Source: Pseudomonadota bacterium
Lineage (GTDB): Bacteria > Pseudomonadota > Gammaproteobacteria > Steroidobacterales > Woeseiaceae
NCBI GenBank assembly: GCA_022563255.1
Contig: JADFNS010000002.1
Location: 113,872 to 177,871 of the forward strand
DNA: 64,000 nucleotides
Direction of reading: 5' to 3'
Shown here: positions 47,923 through 59,198 of the stretch, piece by piece
How positions within the stretch are numbered: the first letter of the stretch is position 1
How the letters are laid out: each line of letters opens with the position of its first letter
Translations under genes and position numbers: made by a program
The notes under the pieces: model-generated
Databases searched by the model: none
Seen by the model: only the letters and a program-made list of their open reading frames with translations
Told to the model about the DNA's origin: nothing

Positions 47923-49196
47923 GCGAAACGCCACGGGCCGTTCGCGGGATGAACGACATCCTGCCCGAAGTCTCGGGTACCTGGCGGTATCTCGAGTCGG
48001 TTGTGCAGGAAATCGTTGCATCCTACGGTTACCGAGAAATTCGCCTGCCGCTGCTCGAGCGGACAGAATTGTTCAGGCGTTCGATAGGCGAAGTGACCGA
48101 CATTGTCGAAAAGGAAATGTATACATTTGAGGATCGCAATGGCGAGAGCCTGACATTGCGCCCCGAAGCGACGGCAGGCATGGTGCGGGCTGGCATGACC
48201 CATGGTCTGTTTCACAATCAGAAGCAAAAGCTCTGGACGACGGGCCCCATGTTTCGCTACGAAAAACCGCAACAGGGCCGATATCGTCAGTTCTACCAGT
48301 TTGACGTTGAAGCAATGGGTTTTGACGGGCCCGACGTCGACGCTGAAATCATCATCATGAGCGCCCGGATGTGGCGGTGCCTGGGAATATCGAAGCTGCG
48401 GCTGGAAATAAATTCACTGGGCACGCCCGAGTCGCGGCAGCGCTACCGGGATGCGCTCGTGAAGTACTTCTCCGGCGTGAAAAATAAGCTGGATGAGGAT
48501 AGTATTCGCCGCCTCGAGCAAAATCCGCTCAGAATTCTCGACAGCAAGAATCCGGATATGCAGGCGATTGTTGCATCTGCGCCCGTCATGCTGGACTACC
48601 TGGATCAGGATTCGGTGGATCATTTCAGCGGGCTCAAGGCGTTGCTGGATGTGGCCGAGGTGCAGTACACAGTGAATCCGCGCTTGGTACGTGGTCTCGA
48701 CTATTACTCGCGGACGGTGTTCGAGTGGGTAACTGACGCGCTTGGGTCTCAGGGAGCCGTGTGCTCCGGCGGGCGTTACGACGGGCTCGTGGAAAAGCTC
48801 GGCGGCCGAGCGACACCGGCGGTCGGCTGGGCGATGGGCATTGAACGACTGGTCGCTTTGTACGCCGTGTGTGGCGGGACGGCGCCCGTCGCAAAAGCCG
48901 ATGTGTACATCGCAGCGCTGGGCTCGGGTACGCTGGAGCGGGCGTTTGCGCTGGCGGAAGAACTGCGCGATAGCGTCACCGGGATTCGTGTTGAAGTGAA
49001 TCTTGGTGGCGGCAGCTTCAAGTCGCAGCTGAAGCGTGCGGACAAAAGCGGCGCGGAGGTCGCGTTGATATTGGGGGAGCGCGAGCTCGCCGACGGACTC
49101 ATAGGGGTCAAACCATTGCGCAGTGCGGATGAGCAGGAGAGCATTGCGTTCGAGGAGCTGGCTGCGATGCTGGCTGAAAAATTAAGCCAAAGGTAG
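47919..49196 (+). CDS. hisS: Histidine--tRNA ligase
   Basis: Class II synthetase, 425 aa. It has [13 protein letters not shown] at the start, motif 2 ([20 protein letters not shown]) and the histidine-binding [15 protein letters not shown]. Motif 3 contains [12 protein letters not shown], and an anticodon domain covers the last 100 residues. It overlaps rodZ by 4 bases and is followed after 4 bases by the yfgM-like gene. Confidence 0.97.
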   Translation: MSETPRAVRGMNDILPEVSGTWRYLESVVQEIVASYGYREIRLPLLERTELFRRSIGEVTDIVEKEMYTFEDRNGESLTLRPEATAGMVRAGMTHGLFHNQKQKLWTTGPMFRYEKPQQGRYRQFYQFDVEAMGFDGPDVDAEIIIMSARMWRCLGISKLRLEINSLGTPESRQRYRDALVKYFSGVKNKLDEDSIRRLEQNPLRILDSKNPDMQAIVASAPVMLDYLDQDSVDHFSGLKALLDVAEVQYTVNPRLVRGLDYYSRTVFEWVTDALGSQGAVCSGGRYDGLVEKLGGRATPAVGWAMGIERLVALYAVCGGTAPVAKADVYIAALGSGTLERAFALAEELRDSVTGIRVEVNLGGGSFKSQLKRADKSGAEVALILGERELADGLIGVKPLRSADEQESIAFEELAAMLAEKLSQR

Positions 49197-49200
49197 TTTT

Positions 49201-49884
49201 GTGGACGATTTACTTTCAGAAAAAGAACAGATTGAGCAGATTCGATCGTGGTGGTCAGAGTACGGTTCCTACGTTGTGGGCGGCATTATTATTGGTGTCG
49301 GCCTGCTGTTTGGCATCAATCACTACAAGAGCAGCAAGCTGCAGGCTCAGCTTGACGCGTCGGCGGCCTATGAGGCGCTGATCAAATATGTTGTGAAGGG
49401 TAATCTTGATGCGGCGGAAATCGCTGCCGACGAGATCGCCGCGTCTTTTGGCGAGACGGCCTATGCTGCGCAGTCGCGGTTCGCGATGGCACGTCTTTAC
49501 ATGGACAAGAATCGCGACCAGGACGCCGCAGATTCGTTAGCGGCCGTCGTTGACAGCGCAGCCGACGACGAGCTGAAGCATGTGGCGCGTTTGCGGCTGG
49601 CACGCCTCTACCTGTACCAGGACAAGGCGCAGCAGGTCGTGGACTTGTTGCTGGCCGAAGACAACAGCGCGTTTGCCGCGCTCTACGGTGAAGTGCTGGG
49701 CGACGCATACACGGCGCTGGGACGGATTGCCGACGCCCAGAGCGCTTATCAGAATGTATTGATGGACCCGATGGCGCGAGGCATCGTCGACCAGAAACTC
49801 GTGCAATGGAAAGTGCTGGATTTACCTGAGATCGAAGTGCCGTCCGAGCTTGAATCCGAGCCCGAGCCCGGGGAAATTGAGTGA
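49201..49884 (+). CDS. yfgM: YfgM-type SecYEG-associated TPR protein
   Basis: A 227-aa inner-membrane protein starting at GTG 49201. It has a short N-terminus with EKEQIEQIRSWWSEYG, a single membrane helix (about 22-40), then periplasmic TPR-like helices (AYEALIKYVVKGNLDAAEIA and later repeats). In E. coli YfgM associates with SecYEG and PpiD. The hisS-yfgM-bamB-der order is the same. Its acidic tail ends SEPEPGEIE. It overlaps bamB by 4 bases. Confidence 0.88.
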   Translation: MDDLLSEKEQIEQIRSWWSEYGSYVVGGIIIGVGLLFGINHYKSSKLQAQLDASAAYEALIKYVVKGNLDAAEIAADEIAASFGETAYAAQSRFAMARLYMDKNRDQDAADSLAAVVDSAADDELKHVARLRLARLYLYQDKAQQVVDLLLAEDNSAFAALYGEVLGDAYTALGRIADAQSAYQNVLMDPMARGIVDQKLVQWKVLDLPEIEVPSELESEPEPGEIE

Positions 49885-51086
49885 TAAAACCGTTGCGCAT
49901 AATCGGGCTGATCGCGGCGTCGTTGTTGCTGTCATCCTGTGGGCTGTTCGGCGACAAGGAAGAAGAAACCGAGCCGAAAGAGCTGGTCGATTTTCAGAGC
50001 AAGCTGAAGATCAAACGTCTTTGGAGCGTCAAGATTGGCGGTGCATCCGAATTCCTGCTGGTCGGTTTGCGACCGAGCGGCGATGGCAACCGCATCTATG
50101 CGGCCAGTCGGGATGGCAAGGTCGTCGCGATGGATCCGGTGTCCGGCAAGCAGCACTGGAAGTCGGACCTCGATATCCAACTTTCTGCGGGTCCGGGCGT
50201 GAACGAAGGCGTTGTTGCAGTCGCGTCGAGCAACGGCTATGTCATTCTTCTGGACGCGAAATCCGGCGCGGAGCTGTGGCGTTCCTTTATTGGCGGTGAA
50301 GCTTTGGCGCGGCCGCTGATCAAGGGCGATTTCGTTATCGTGCAAACCATCGACAATCGTCTGCGGGCGTTGTCACGTTTTGACGGCAGGCAGCGCTGGT
50401 CGCTCGAACAAACCACGCCGGCGTTGACAGTGCGCGGCGCATCGTCGCCAGTGCTCGTCGGTTCTCTGGTCATCGCGGGTTTTGATAACGGTCGATTGCT
50501 TGCCGTCGATGTGACTACAGGCGACATAGAGTGGGATACGATGTTGTCATTGCCGATAGGGCGATCGGACCTGGATCGTCTGGCGGATATTGGTGGCGCA
50601 ATTGCGGTCGTCGGGCAGGATGTCTTTGCGGCGGGCTACCGGGGAAGAATCGCGTCAATCGCTGTCGAGTCCGGGCAGATCCTCTGGTCCCGCGAAATAT
50701 CGTCGCACACGGGTGTTGCCGCCGACTGGAACAGCGTGTACACGGCGCGTGACGACGGCGAAGTGATTGCGATGACACGACGCAACGGCGTAGACGCCTG
50801 GCGCAACGATGATTTGCTGCGCCGCGATCCGACATTGCCCGTGCCGTTCGACTCGACGATCGTCGTTGGCGACTTCGAGGGCTATCTGCATTTCTTCAGT
50901 AATCTCAGCGGTGAGACCGTCGCTCGGGTACGACTTGGCCGGCAAGCGATTACTGCCAACCCACTCGTTATCGCCAATCGCCTCTATGTACAGAGCGACA
51001 ACGGCACCGTGGCGGCCTACGTGGTGGTCGACAACCGGCCCACGCGCAAGGTCCCCGATATTTCCAAGACAGCCAACGGTTCCTGA
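49881..51086 (+). CDS. bamB: Outer-membrane assembly lipoprotein BamB
   Basis: A 401-aa beta-propeller lipoprotein of the BAM complex, which inserts barrel proteins. The lipobox LLLSSC puts the lipid at Cys20. Repeated PQQ-like propeller motifs follow, such as RIYAASRDGKVVAMDPVSGK, GYVILLDAKSGAELWR and GRIASIAVESGQILW. It is in the canonical place before der. Confidence 0.94.
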   Translation: MIKPLRIIGLIAASLLLSSCGLFGDKEEETEPKELVDFQSKLKIKRLWSVKIGGASEFLLVGLRPSGDGNRIYAASRDGKVVAMDPVSGKQHWKSDLDIQLSAGPGVNEGVVAVASSNGYVILLDAKSGAELWRSFIGGEALARPLIKGDFVIVQTIDNRLRALSRFDGRQRWSLEQTTPALTVRGASSPVLVGSLVIAGFDNGRLLAVDVTTGDIEWDTMLSLPIGRSDLDRLADIGGAIAVVGQDVFAAGYRGRIASIAVESGQILWSREISSHTGVAADWNSVYTARDDGEVIAMTRRNGVDAWRNDDLLRRDPTLPVPFDSTIVVGDFEGYLHFFSNLSGETVARVRLGRQAITANPLVIANRLYVQSDNGTVAAYVVVDNRPTRKVPDISKTANGS

Positions 51087-51111
51087 CAGGCCGCGGTGAA
51101 AGTGATTGCCC

Positions 51112-52506
51112 ATGCTTCCTGTCATCGCTCTCATCGGCCGGCCTAATGTTGGCAAATCGACGCTATTCAATCGACTGACGCGTTCCCGTGACGCGTTGGT
51201 CGCGGACTATCCCGGCCTCACGCGTGATCGCCAGTACGGCTTCGGCAAACTGGGTCCGATTCCCTATCTCGCCCTCGATACCTGCGGGGTGGCCGGCGGC
51301 GAAGACGGCGTCGAAGAGGTGATGGTTGAGCAGACGATCCTCGCGCTGCAGGAAGCCGATGTGGCGATCATCATGATGGACGGCCGCACGGGTCTTACTC
51401 CAGCAGACCAACACGTTGCCGAACTGGCCAGGCGTCACGCGAAACGAACCTGGCTGGCGATCAATAAATCCGAAGGACTGGATGAGGCCATCACCAACAG
51501 TGAGTTTCACGCTCTTGGACTGGGAGATCCGATCGCGATTTCTGCGGCGCATGGCGATCGCATTGCCGCGCTGATGGATGAAGTCCTCAGCGAATTTGCA
51601 ACAGAAGAGCCGGAAGAAGAAGTCGAAGACGACGACGATCACGAGTTGCGCATCGCCGTTATCGGTCGCCCCAACGTCGGTAAGTCAACGTTGATCAATC
51701 GCATTCTGGGGGAAGAGCGCCTCGTCGTCTTCGACGAGCCAGGCACGACCCGCGATAGCGTCTATGTGCCGTTCGAGCGCAATGATCGAAAATACGTCCT
51801 GATCGACACAGCCGGAATACGCCGCAAGGCTCGGGTGCACGAGGCCATAGAGAAATTCAGCATCGTTAAGGCGTTGCAGGCCATTGAGCGGGCCGAAGTT
51901 GTTATCGCGGTACTCGATGCGCAGGAAGGCGTCACAGAACAGGACGTCAGTCTTCTTGGCCTGGTCACGCAACGCGGTCGGGCGTTGGTCGTCGTTGCGA
52001 ACAAATGGGACGGTCTGTCCCCGGAGCAACGCAAGAAAGTACGGGATGGCCTTGAACGGCGATTGCCGTTTCTCGATTTCGCGGAGCGAATCACGATTTC
52101 CGCGTTGCATGGCACGGCAGTTGGCGACTTGCTACCGGCGGTTGAGCGCGCATACAAGGCGGCGATGCGAGACATGTCAACGACCGAGCTTACGCGAGAA
52201 CTGGAAGCCGCGGTCATGGCACATCCGCCGCCAATGCATCGCGGTCGGAGAATCAAGCTGCGTTACGCGCACCAGGGAGGTCGCAATCCGCCGGTTATCG
52301 TTATTCACGGCAATCAGACCGAGAAGCTGCCAGAGTCTTTTCGCCGATATCTGATCAACCGGTTTCGCAAAAGGTTTAAGCTCAAAGGCACGCCCGTGCG
52401 ACTGGTGTTCAAGACCGGCGTCAATCCGTTCAAGGGCCGCCGCAATGTGTTGACACCGCGGCAGGTACGCAAGCGCAAGCGCTTGATGAAGAAGGTGAAG
52501 AAATGA
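51112..52506 (+). CDS. der: Ribosome-assembly GTPase Der (EngA)
   Basis: A 464-aa double GTPase needed for 50S assembly. ATG 51112 gives [17 protein letters not shown], the usual start; a TTG at 51106 adds two residues. The first G domain has Walker A at about 8-16. The second begins after the acidic linker [14 protein letters not shown] with [14 protein letters not shown] and has TTRDSVYV and NKWDGLS. A KH-like C-terminal domain follows. It overlaps metX by 4 bases. Confidence 0.97.
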   Translation: MLPVIALIGRPNVGKSTLFNRLTRSRDALVADYPGLTRDRQYGFGKLGPIPYLALDTCGVAGGEDGVEEVMVEQTILALQEADVAIIMMDGRTGLTPADQHVAELARRHAKRTWLAINKSEGLDEAITNSEFHALGLGDPIAISAAHGDRIAALMDEVLSEFATEEPEEEVEDDDDHELRIAVIGRPNVGKSTLINRILGEERLVVFDEPGTTRDSVYVPFERNDRKYVLIDTAGIRRKARVHEAIEKFSIVKALQAIERAEVVIAVLDAQEGVTEQDVSLLGLVTQRGRALVVVANKWDGLSPEQRKKVRDGLERRLPFLDFAERITISALHGTAVGDLLPAVERAYKAAMRDMSTTELTRELEAAVMAHPPPMHRGRRIKLRYAHQGGRNPPVIVIHGNQTEKLPESFRRYLINRFRKRFKLKGTPVRLVFKTGVNPFKGRRNVLTPRQVRKRKRLMKKVKK

Positions 52507-53606
52507 GTTCCGCCCGCAAGTTGTTCGTCTACGACACAGTGTTGCGGATGCACCGCGGCGGCCAATTGCAGTCACCGACCCTGGCGTTCGAGACCTGGGG
52601 CGAGCTGAACGAGGCGAAGGACAATTCGATATTGCTCTTCGGTGGCTTGTCACCCTCGGCGCACGCGGCGTCTTCAGCGGCGGACTCATCTCCGGGCTGG
52701 TGGGAGGAGATGATCGGCTCGGGCCTGCCTCTTGATACCGACCAGTATTTCGTTATCTGCGTGAACTCGCTCGGCAGTTGCTTCGGGTCAACGGGGCCCG
52801 CCTCGATCGATCCCGAAACAGGCGATCGCTATCGACTGTCGTTCCCGATTTTGGCGCTGGAAGACGTCGCGGACTCGGCTTGCCTGGTCGTCGATCATTT
52901 GGGCATTGATAGCGTGCACACGGTAATCGGCTGTTCGATGGGGGGCATGAGCGGCCTGGCCTTTTGCCTGCGCCACCCCGATATCGCGCAGCGATTCGTT
53001 TCGATCTCGTCGGCCACACGCGCACTGCCGTTCTCGATCGCCGTGCGTTCGCTGCAGCGGGAAATGATTCGCTCCGATCCCAAGTGGCTCAAAGGCGACT
53101 ACGATCCGGGCGACCCCCCGATCACCGGGCAGCGGCTTGCGCGCAAGCTGGGCATGATCACCTACCGCTCCGCGGAAGAGTGGGTGCAGAGATTCGGACG
53201 TGAGCGCTCAACAGATCATCCTCTTGCCGAGGACCAGTTTGTTGCGGAGTTTTCGGTGGAGTCCTATCTCGAGAATCGCGCCAGGCATTTCAGCGGCGCC
53301 TTCGACCCCAACTGCTATCTGTATCTTTCCCACGCTTCAGACCTGTTTGACCTCGCCGAATACGGCGGCTCCCTGGAATCCGGTTTCAAGCGACTGCAGC
53401 TGCATCAGGCGCTGATTGTTGGGGTTAGCTCGGACATCCTGTTTCCGATCGTACAGCAGCGCGAACTCGCAGCCGGGATTTCGTCGGTCTGTGAGAATAC
53501 GAAATTCTTGGAACTGGACTGCATCCGCGGGCACGACTCGTTTCTGGTTGAGATGGACGCTTTCCGGCCCGTGATTTGTCGTTTTTTCGAGAGTTGCCGC
53601 GAATAA
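52503..53606 (+). CDS. metX: MetX-family homoserine/serine O-acyltransferase
   Basis: A 367-aa alpha/beta hydrolase of the MetX family. The catalytic triad is Ser145 (GCSMGGM), Asp311 (SSDILFP) and His344 (RGHDSFL). The segment near residue 47 reads [11 protein letters not shown] instead of the HALTG type of classical homoserine O-acetyltransferases. This resembles members shown to be succinyltransferases, including the serine O-succinyltransferases of Xanthomonadales-type bacteria. The reaction could thus feed either cysteine or methionine synthesis. It ends exactly one base before the convergent M23 gene. Confidence 0.88.
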   Translation: MSSARKLFVYDTVLRMHRGGQLQSPTLAFETWGELNEAKDNSILLFGGLSPSAHAASSAADSSPGWWEEMIGSGLPLDTDQYFVICVNSLGSCFGSTGPASIDPETGDRYRLSFPILALEDVADSACLVVDHLGIDSVHTVIGCSMGGMSGLAFCLRHPDIAQRFVSISSATRALPFSIAVRSLQREMIRSDPKWLKGDYDPGDPPITGQRLARKLGMITYRSAEEWVQRFGRERSTDHPLAEDQFVAEFSVESYLENRARHFSGAFDPNCYLYLSHASDLFDLAEYGGSLESGFKRLQLHQALIVGVSSDILFPIVQQRELAAGISSVCENTKFLELDCIRGHDSFLVEMDAFRPVICRFFESCRE

Positions 53607-54407
53607 TCAGGGGCGTATGAAGATGGCCGGGTCCACGGCGGTGCCGTTGAGGTAAGTGCCAAAGTGCAGATGCGGTCCGGTGACTCGTCCGGTGGCACCT
53701 ACGGCACCGAGTATGTCGCCCGCAGCGACCACCTGGCCGACTTCGACCGAGATTTCACTCATGTGGCAATACAGGGTCACGAACCCCTGTCCGTGATCGA
53801 CAATGACCGTATTGCCGTTAAAAAAATAATTCCCGATTGCCGTAACCACACCGTTTCGCGGCGCCGTTATTGGCCGTCCATCGCTCGCGGCGATGTCCAT
53901 GCCTTTGTGTGGCGATCTGGGTTGCTCGTTAAAGAATCGCCGCAAACCGAAACTGGAACTGCGGGGCCCTTCGACGGGTGTCGCCAAAGACACGCCGTCG
54001 ACGGGGACATCCCGGAAATTCGTCAGCGCTGCGTCAATGATCTCGCGCTCGCGCCCGATCCGCTCGAGTTGCTGCGGATTCGGCGTGACGTAGCTTTTGT
54101 TCGCCAGGATCAGGTGCTGCTCCCGATAGGCGTGTTTGGATATCTCGACCGTGGTTTCCTGACCGTCAACAATTAACTGCAGCTTGCCTGGCTGGGTGTT
54201 GAGCGGAATGCCGACGACGGCAAGCCATCGATCTCCACGCTGCATGACCAGCACGGGCTTGTTGTTGTAAGTGGCGACAGGCGCCGCTGCGTCGGCAGTT
54301 CCAATATCGAAGATCGCGATGCCGCCGGCACGCAGTGATTGCTCCGTTGCGGCGGCGGCGGTTGCGATGACCAACATCGCAATGATCGTGCTGACGAGCC
54401 TACTCAT
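53607..54407 (-). CDS. M23-family metallopeptidase (LysM-less, exported)
   Basis: A 266-aa exported protein; ATG 54407 gives a signal peptide, SRLVSTIIAMLVIATAAAAT. An N-terminal beta region is followed by an LytM/M23 domain with zinc ligands in SPHKGMDIAA (His, Asp) and GPHLHFG (His), plus VDHGQGFVTLYCHMS. All ligands look intact, so it is probably an active cell-wall endopeptidase rather than an EnvC-type activator. The upstream open frame to 54494 lies in xseA and is not used. It overlaps xseA by 8 bases. Confidence 0.9.
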   Translation of the reverse strand: MSRLVSTIIAMLVIATAAAATEQSLRAGGIAIFDIGTADAAAPVATYNNKPVLVMQRGDRWLAVVGIPLNTQPGKLQLIVDGQETTVEISKHAYREQHLILANKSYVTPNPQQLERIGREREIIDAALTNFRDVPVDGVSLATPVEGPRSSSFGLRRFFNEQPRSPHKGMDIAASDGRPITAPRNGVVTAIGNYFFNGNTVIVDHGQGFVTLYCHMSEISVEVGQVVAAGDILGAVGATGRVTGPHLHFGTYLNGTAVDPAIFIRP

Positions 54408-55620
54408 CGGTGATGACCTTCTTGACGGTGGCCAGCAGTTGCCCGCGGGATAGCTGCGCGCGAATGTCTTCGCCCGGTTCGACGTCGGCCGCATCGACCA
54501 GAACGCGTCCGCTGCTTTCGTGTTTGACGATGGCGTAGCCGCGATCCAGCGTCGCCAGCGGACTGACAGAATTCAGTGCGCGTGCCAGCAACGCAATATT
54601 ATGGCTGGCCCCGGATATTGCGTTGCGTGCCGCGGTGGCAAGGCGCGTTCGCAACTGCGAAAGCGTGCTGATCGAGCGTTGCAGCGTTGCGATCGGGCTG
54701 CTGGCGGCAAGCCGACGCCCCAACCAGTCCAGTTGCTGCGCGCGATCCTCAATTGCGCGTTGACCGACTCTGGCGATGCGCGAGGCGAAGACCGCGATGC
54801 GGTGCAACCACTCGCTCTGATCCGGCACGACGATCTCGGCGGCGCCTGATGGCGTTGGCGCGCGTACATCGGCGACAAAGTCTGCGATCGTGAAGTCGAT
54901 TTCGTGGCCGACGGCGCTGATGACTGGCAGCGGGCAGTCCGCAATCGCCCTGGCGAGCTGCTCGTCGTTAAATGCCCACAGATCTTCGAGCGATCCGCCG
55001 CCGCGGGTCATGATCAGTACGTCGCACTCGTCGCGACGAACGGCGGTTTGCAGTGCATCGAGCAGTTCGCCCGGTGCCGCGTCGCCTTGTACAGCGGCGG
55101 GGTAGATCAGGACGGGCACGGCGGGGAAGCGCCGCTCGAGTACGCTCAGGATGTCGCGGATTGCAGCGCCGCTCGGCGAAGTGATAACGCCGATGCGTTC
55201 AGGCAATGCCGGTAAATCCCGCTTGCGGCCCGAATCGAACAGGCCCTCGTCCTCGAGTTTTTTCTTCAGCGCGTCAAAACGGCGTTTGAGCACGCCTTCG
55301 CCGGCCGGTTCCATTTGCTCGACGATGAACTGATAATTGCCGCGCGTTTCATAGATGCTGACGCGACCGAAGGCCAGCACGCGATCACCGTTCTTGAAGC
55401 CGACAGCGGGCCCGCGCTGGCGTTGCCGGAACCAGGCACAGCTGACTTGGGCGCTGTCGTCCTTGAGACTGAAATAGATATGACCGGACGCAGGCCGGGA
55501 CCAGTTGGATATTTCTCCCTCGACCCACAAGCGGGCGATGCCTTGTTCAATAAGGTCTTTGACACGGCGATTGAGCTGACTAACGGAAATCGAGGCGTTG
55601 ACGGGATCATTCGATTGCAT
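54400..55620 (-). CDS. xseA: Exodeoxyribonuclease VII large subunit
   Basis: A 406-aa nuclease subunit with an N-terminal OB fold (ISVSQLNRRVKDLIEQGIAR LWVEGEIS) and a catalytic domain containing RIGVITSPSGAAIRDIL, RGGGSLEDLWAFNDE and ISAVGHEIDFTIADFVAD. The coiled-coil and C-terminal ATLDRGYAIV complete the family pattern. Upstream and overlapping the M23 gene; divergent from guaB. xseB is not in the window. Confidence 0.96.
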   Translation of the reverse strand: MQSNDPVNASISVSQLNRRVKDLIEQGIARLWVEGEISNWSRPASGHIYFSLKDDSAQVSCAWFRQRQRGPAVGFKNGDRVLAFGRVSIYETRGNYQFIVEQMEPAGEGVLKRRFDALKKKLEDEGLFDSGRKRDLPALPERIGVITSPSGAAIRDILSVLERRFPAVPVLIYPAAVQGDAAPGELLDALQTAVRRDECDVLIMTRGGGSLEDLWAFNDEQLARAIADCPLPVISAVGHEIDFTIADFVADVRAPTPSGAAEIVVPDQSEWLHRIAVFASRIARVGQRAIEDRAQQLDWLGRRLAASSPIATLQRSISTLSQLRTRLATAARNAISGASHNIALLARALNSVSPLATLDRGYAIVKHESSGRVLVDAADVEPGEDIRAQLSRGQLLATVKKVITDE

Positions 55621-55626
55621 GTCAGC

Positions 55627-55654
55627 AGTATATCGAACCGCGGGCCGTGTACAA
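55627..55654 (-). promoter_or_regulatory. xseA: Candidate xseA promoter
   Basis: On the minus strand, TTGTAC (55649-55654) and TATACT (55627-55632) are separated by 16 bases. The -10 box lies only six bases before the xseA ATG, so the message would be nearly leaderless. The same region on plus holds TACAAT, a possible guaB -10 without a clear -35. Confidence 0.35.
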
Positions 55655-55666
55655 TTGACCGTTTAA

Positions 55667-57160
<1,494 letters not shown>

Positions 57161-57168
57161 AGCGGTCA

Positions 57169-58734
57169 ATGCACTCTGATATTCACGCTCATCGACTGCT
57201 GATCCTCGATTTCGGCAGCCAGACCACCCAGCTTATTGCCCGTCGCGTGCGCGAATGCGGCGTCTATTCTGAAATTCACCCCTGGGACATGTCCGACACG
57301 GACATTGCCGCGTTCGCACCCAGTGGCATCATTCTCTCCGGTGGTCCTGAATCGGTGAATCTCACTGCACCGCCGCGCCTGTCGTCTGCCGTTTTCAAGT
57401 TGGGTGTGCCAGTACTTGGCATTTGTTATGGCATGCAGACGATGGCCGCCGAGCTCGGCGGCAAGGTCGAGGCGTCGGCGCATCGCGAGTTCGGATACGC
57501 GGAAATCACGCCGGGCAAGTCCGGATTGTTCGGCGATCTCAGCGACTCTGACGATGCGCCGCTGCTAAAGGTCTGGATGAGCCACGGTGATCGAGTCGAG
57601 AAAGTCCCATCGGGATTCCAGGCGACTGCGAGCAGCCCCAACTCTCCCATCGCGGCGATGGAAGATGCGTCACGGCATTATTACGGCGTGCAGTTCCACC
57701 CGGAGGTGACGCACACGCCGCAAGGGCAGGAGATCATGCGTCGTTTTGTCCGGGACATTTGCCGATGCTCCGGGGACTGGACCGCGGGGAATATCGTTTC
57801 TGATGCGATCGAAAAGGTTCGTGAACAAATTGGCGACAGCAAAGTGCTGCTTGGTTTGTCGGGCGGCGTTGACTCCTCGGTCGTGGCGGCATTGTTGCAC
57901 GAGGCGATTGGCGACCAGCTGGTCTGCGTATTCGTCGATCACGGTTTATTGCGCCACAACGAGGGCGATCAGGTGATGGCATTGTTCTCCGAGCATCTGG
58001 GCGTCAACGTCATTCGCGTGAACGCCGCCGAGCGTTTCTTCGACGCGCTCAAGGGAGTGTCGGACCCGGAAGAAAAACGCAAAGTGATCGGCCGCCAATT
58101 CATCGAGGTTTTCGAACAGGAAGCGGAAAAACTCGCAGGCATCGACTGGCTTGCTCAAGGCACGATTTATCCCGACGTCATCGAGTCAGCCGGGGCAAAG
58201 ACCGGCAAGGCGCATGTGATCAAATCGCATCACAATGTCGGCGGACTTCCGGAGCACATGCGCATGAAGCTCGTCGAACCGTTGCGTGAATTGTTCAAGG
58301 ACGAGGTTCGCAAAATCGGCCTCGAACTGGGCCTGCCGCACAAGATGGTTTTTCGTCACCCTTTTCCGGGCCCCGGTCTCGGCGTGCGGGTGCTTGGTGA
58401 AGTGCAGCCGCAGTTTGTTGCGATGCTGCAACTTGCCGACGACATTTTTATTGAGGAACTGCACCAACATAATCTTTACGACGAGACGAGCCAGGCGTTC
58501 GCGGTGTTTTTGCCGATCAAGTCGGTTGGTGTCATGGGCGATCGTCGCAAATACGATTATGTGATCGCGCTGCGGGCGGTCGAGACGATCGACTTCATGA
58601 CGGCGCGCTGGGCGCGGCTGCCGTACGATTTTCTGGAACTTGTCTCGCTGCGTATCATCAACGAAGTCGACGGCATTTCGCGGGTGACCTACGACATTAG
58701 TGGCAAGCCGCCAGCCACGATCGAGTGGGAGTAG
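57169..58734 (+). CDS. guaA: GMP synthase (glutamine-hydrolysing)
   Basis: Converts XMP to GMP with glutamine as nitrogen donor. The 521-aa chain has an N-terminal class I amidotransferase with Cys86 (GICYGMQ) and His/Glu in VQFHPEV. The ATP pyrophosphatase domain has P-loop [16 protein letters not shown]. The C-terminal dimerisation domain ends PPATIEWE. Paired with guaB and overlapping the tadA frame. Confidence 0.98.
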   Translation: MHSDIHAHRLLILDFGSQTTQLIARRVRECGVYSEIHPWDMSDTDIAAFAPSGIILSGGPESVNLTAPPRLSSAVFKLGVPVLGICYGMQTMAAELGGKVEASAHREFGYAEITPGKSGLFGDLSDSDDAPLLKVWMSHGDRVEKVPSGFQATASSPNSPIAAMEDASRHYYGVQFHPEVTHTPQGQEIMRRFVRDICRCSGDWTAGNIVSDAIEKVREQIGDSKVLLGLSGGVDSSVVAALLHEAIGDQLVCVFVDHGLLRHNEGDQVMALFSEHLGVNVIRVNAAERFFDALKGVSDPEEKRKVIGRQFIEVFEQEAEKLAGIDWLAQGTIYPDVIESAGAKTGKAHVIKSHHNVGGLPEHMRMKLVEPLRELFKDEVRKIGLELGLPHKMVFRHPFPGPGLGVRVLGEVQPQFVAMLQLADDIFIEELHQHNLYDETSQAFAVFLPIKSVGVMGDRRKYDYVIALRAVETIDFMTARWARLPYDFLELVSLRIINEVDGISRVTYDISGKPPATIEWE

Positions 58735-59198
58735 TGGGGCCGGACTGGTCGCAGCAGGATATCGACGGCATGCGCGCGGCGCTTGCCGAGGCTGAACTTG
58801 CGGCCGGCGAGGGAGAGATACCGGTTGGCGCTGCAGTCGTGGTCAATGGCGAAGTCATCGCGGCCGGACACAATCGCAGTGTGTCCGAATCGGACCCGTG
58901 CGGTCATGCCGAAATCGTTGCTTTGCGTGCTGCGGGCAAGATGCTGCAAAATTATCGCCTCAACGGCGCCACGCTGTACGTTACCCTGGAGCCCTGCATC
59001 ATGTGCACGGGCGCAATCGTTCAGGCGCGCATAGGGCGTGTTGTATTCGGTGCGTATGACGCCAAGGCAGGCGCATTGGGCAGTGTCGAAGACCTGTCGG
59101 ACTCACGGGCTTTCAATCATCGTTTCGAAACGACTGGGGGGCTGTTGGCCGACGCGTCCGCGGTATTGCTAAAGGACTTCTTCAGATCCCGACGCTAG
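58725..59198 (+). CDS. tadA: tRNA-specific adenosine deaminase TadA
   Basis: Makes inosine at position 34 of tRNA-Arg(ACG). The 157-aa chain has the zinc and catalytic residues His61-Ala-Glu63 (CGHAEIVAL) and Cys91/Cys94 (LEPCIMC). GTG 58725 overlaps guaA by 10 bases; GTG 58734, just after GGGAG, is equally likely and removes three residues. Its 3' end overlaps the convergent mltF gene by 30 bases. Confidence 0.95.
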   Translation: MGVVGPDWSQQDIDGMRAALAEAELAAGEGEIPVGAAVVVNGEVIAAGHNRSVSESDPCGHAEIVALRAAGKMLQNYRLNGATLYVTLEPCIMCTGAIVQARIGRVVFGAYDAKAGALGSVEDLSDSRAFNHRFETTGGLLADASAVLLKDFFRSRR

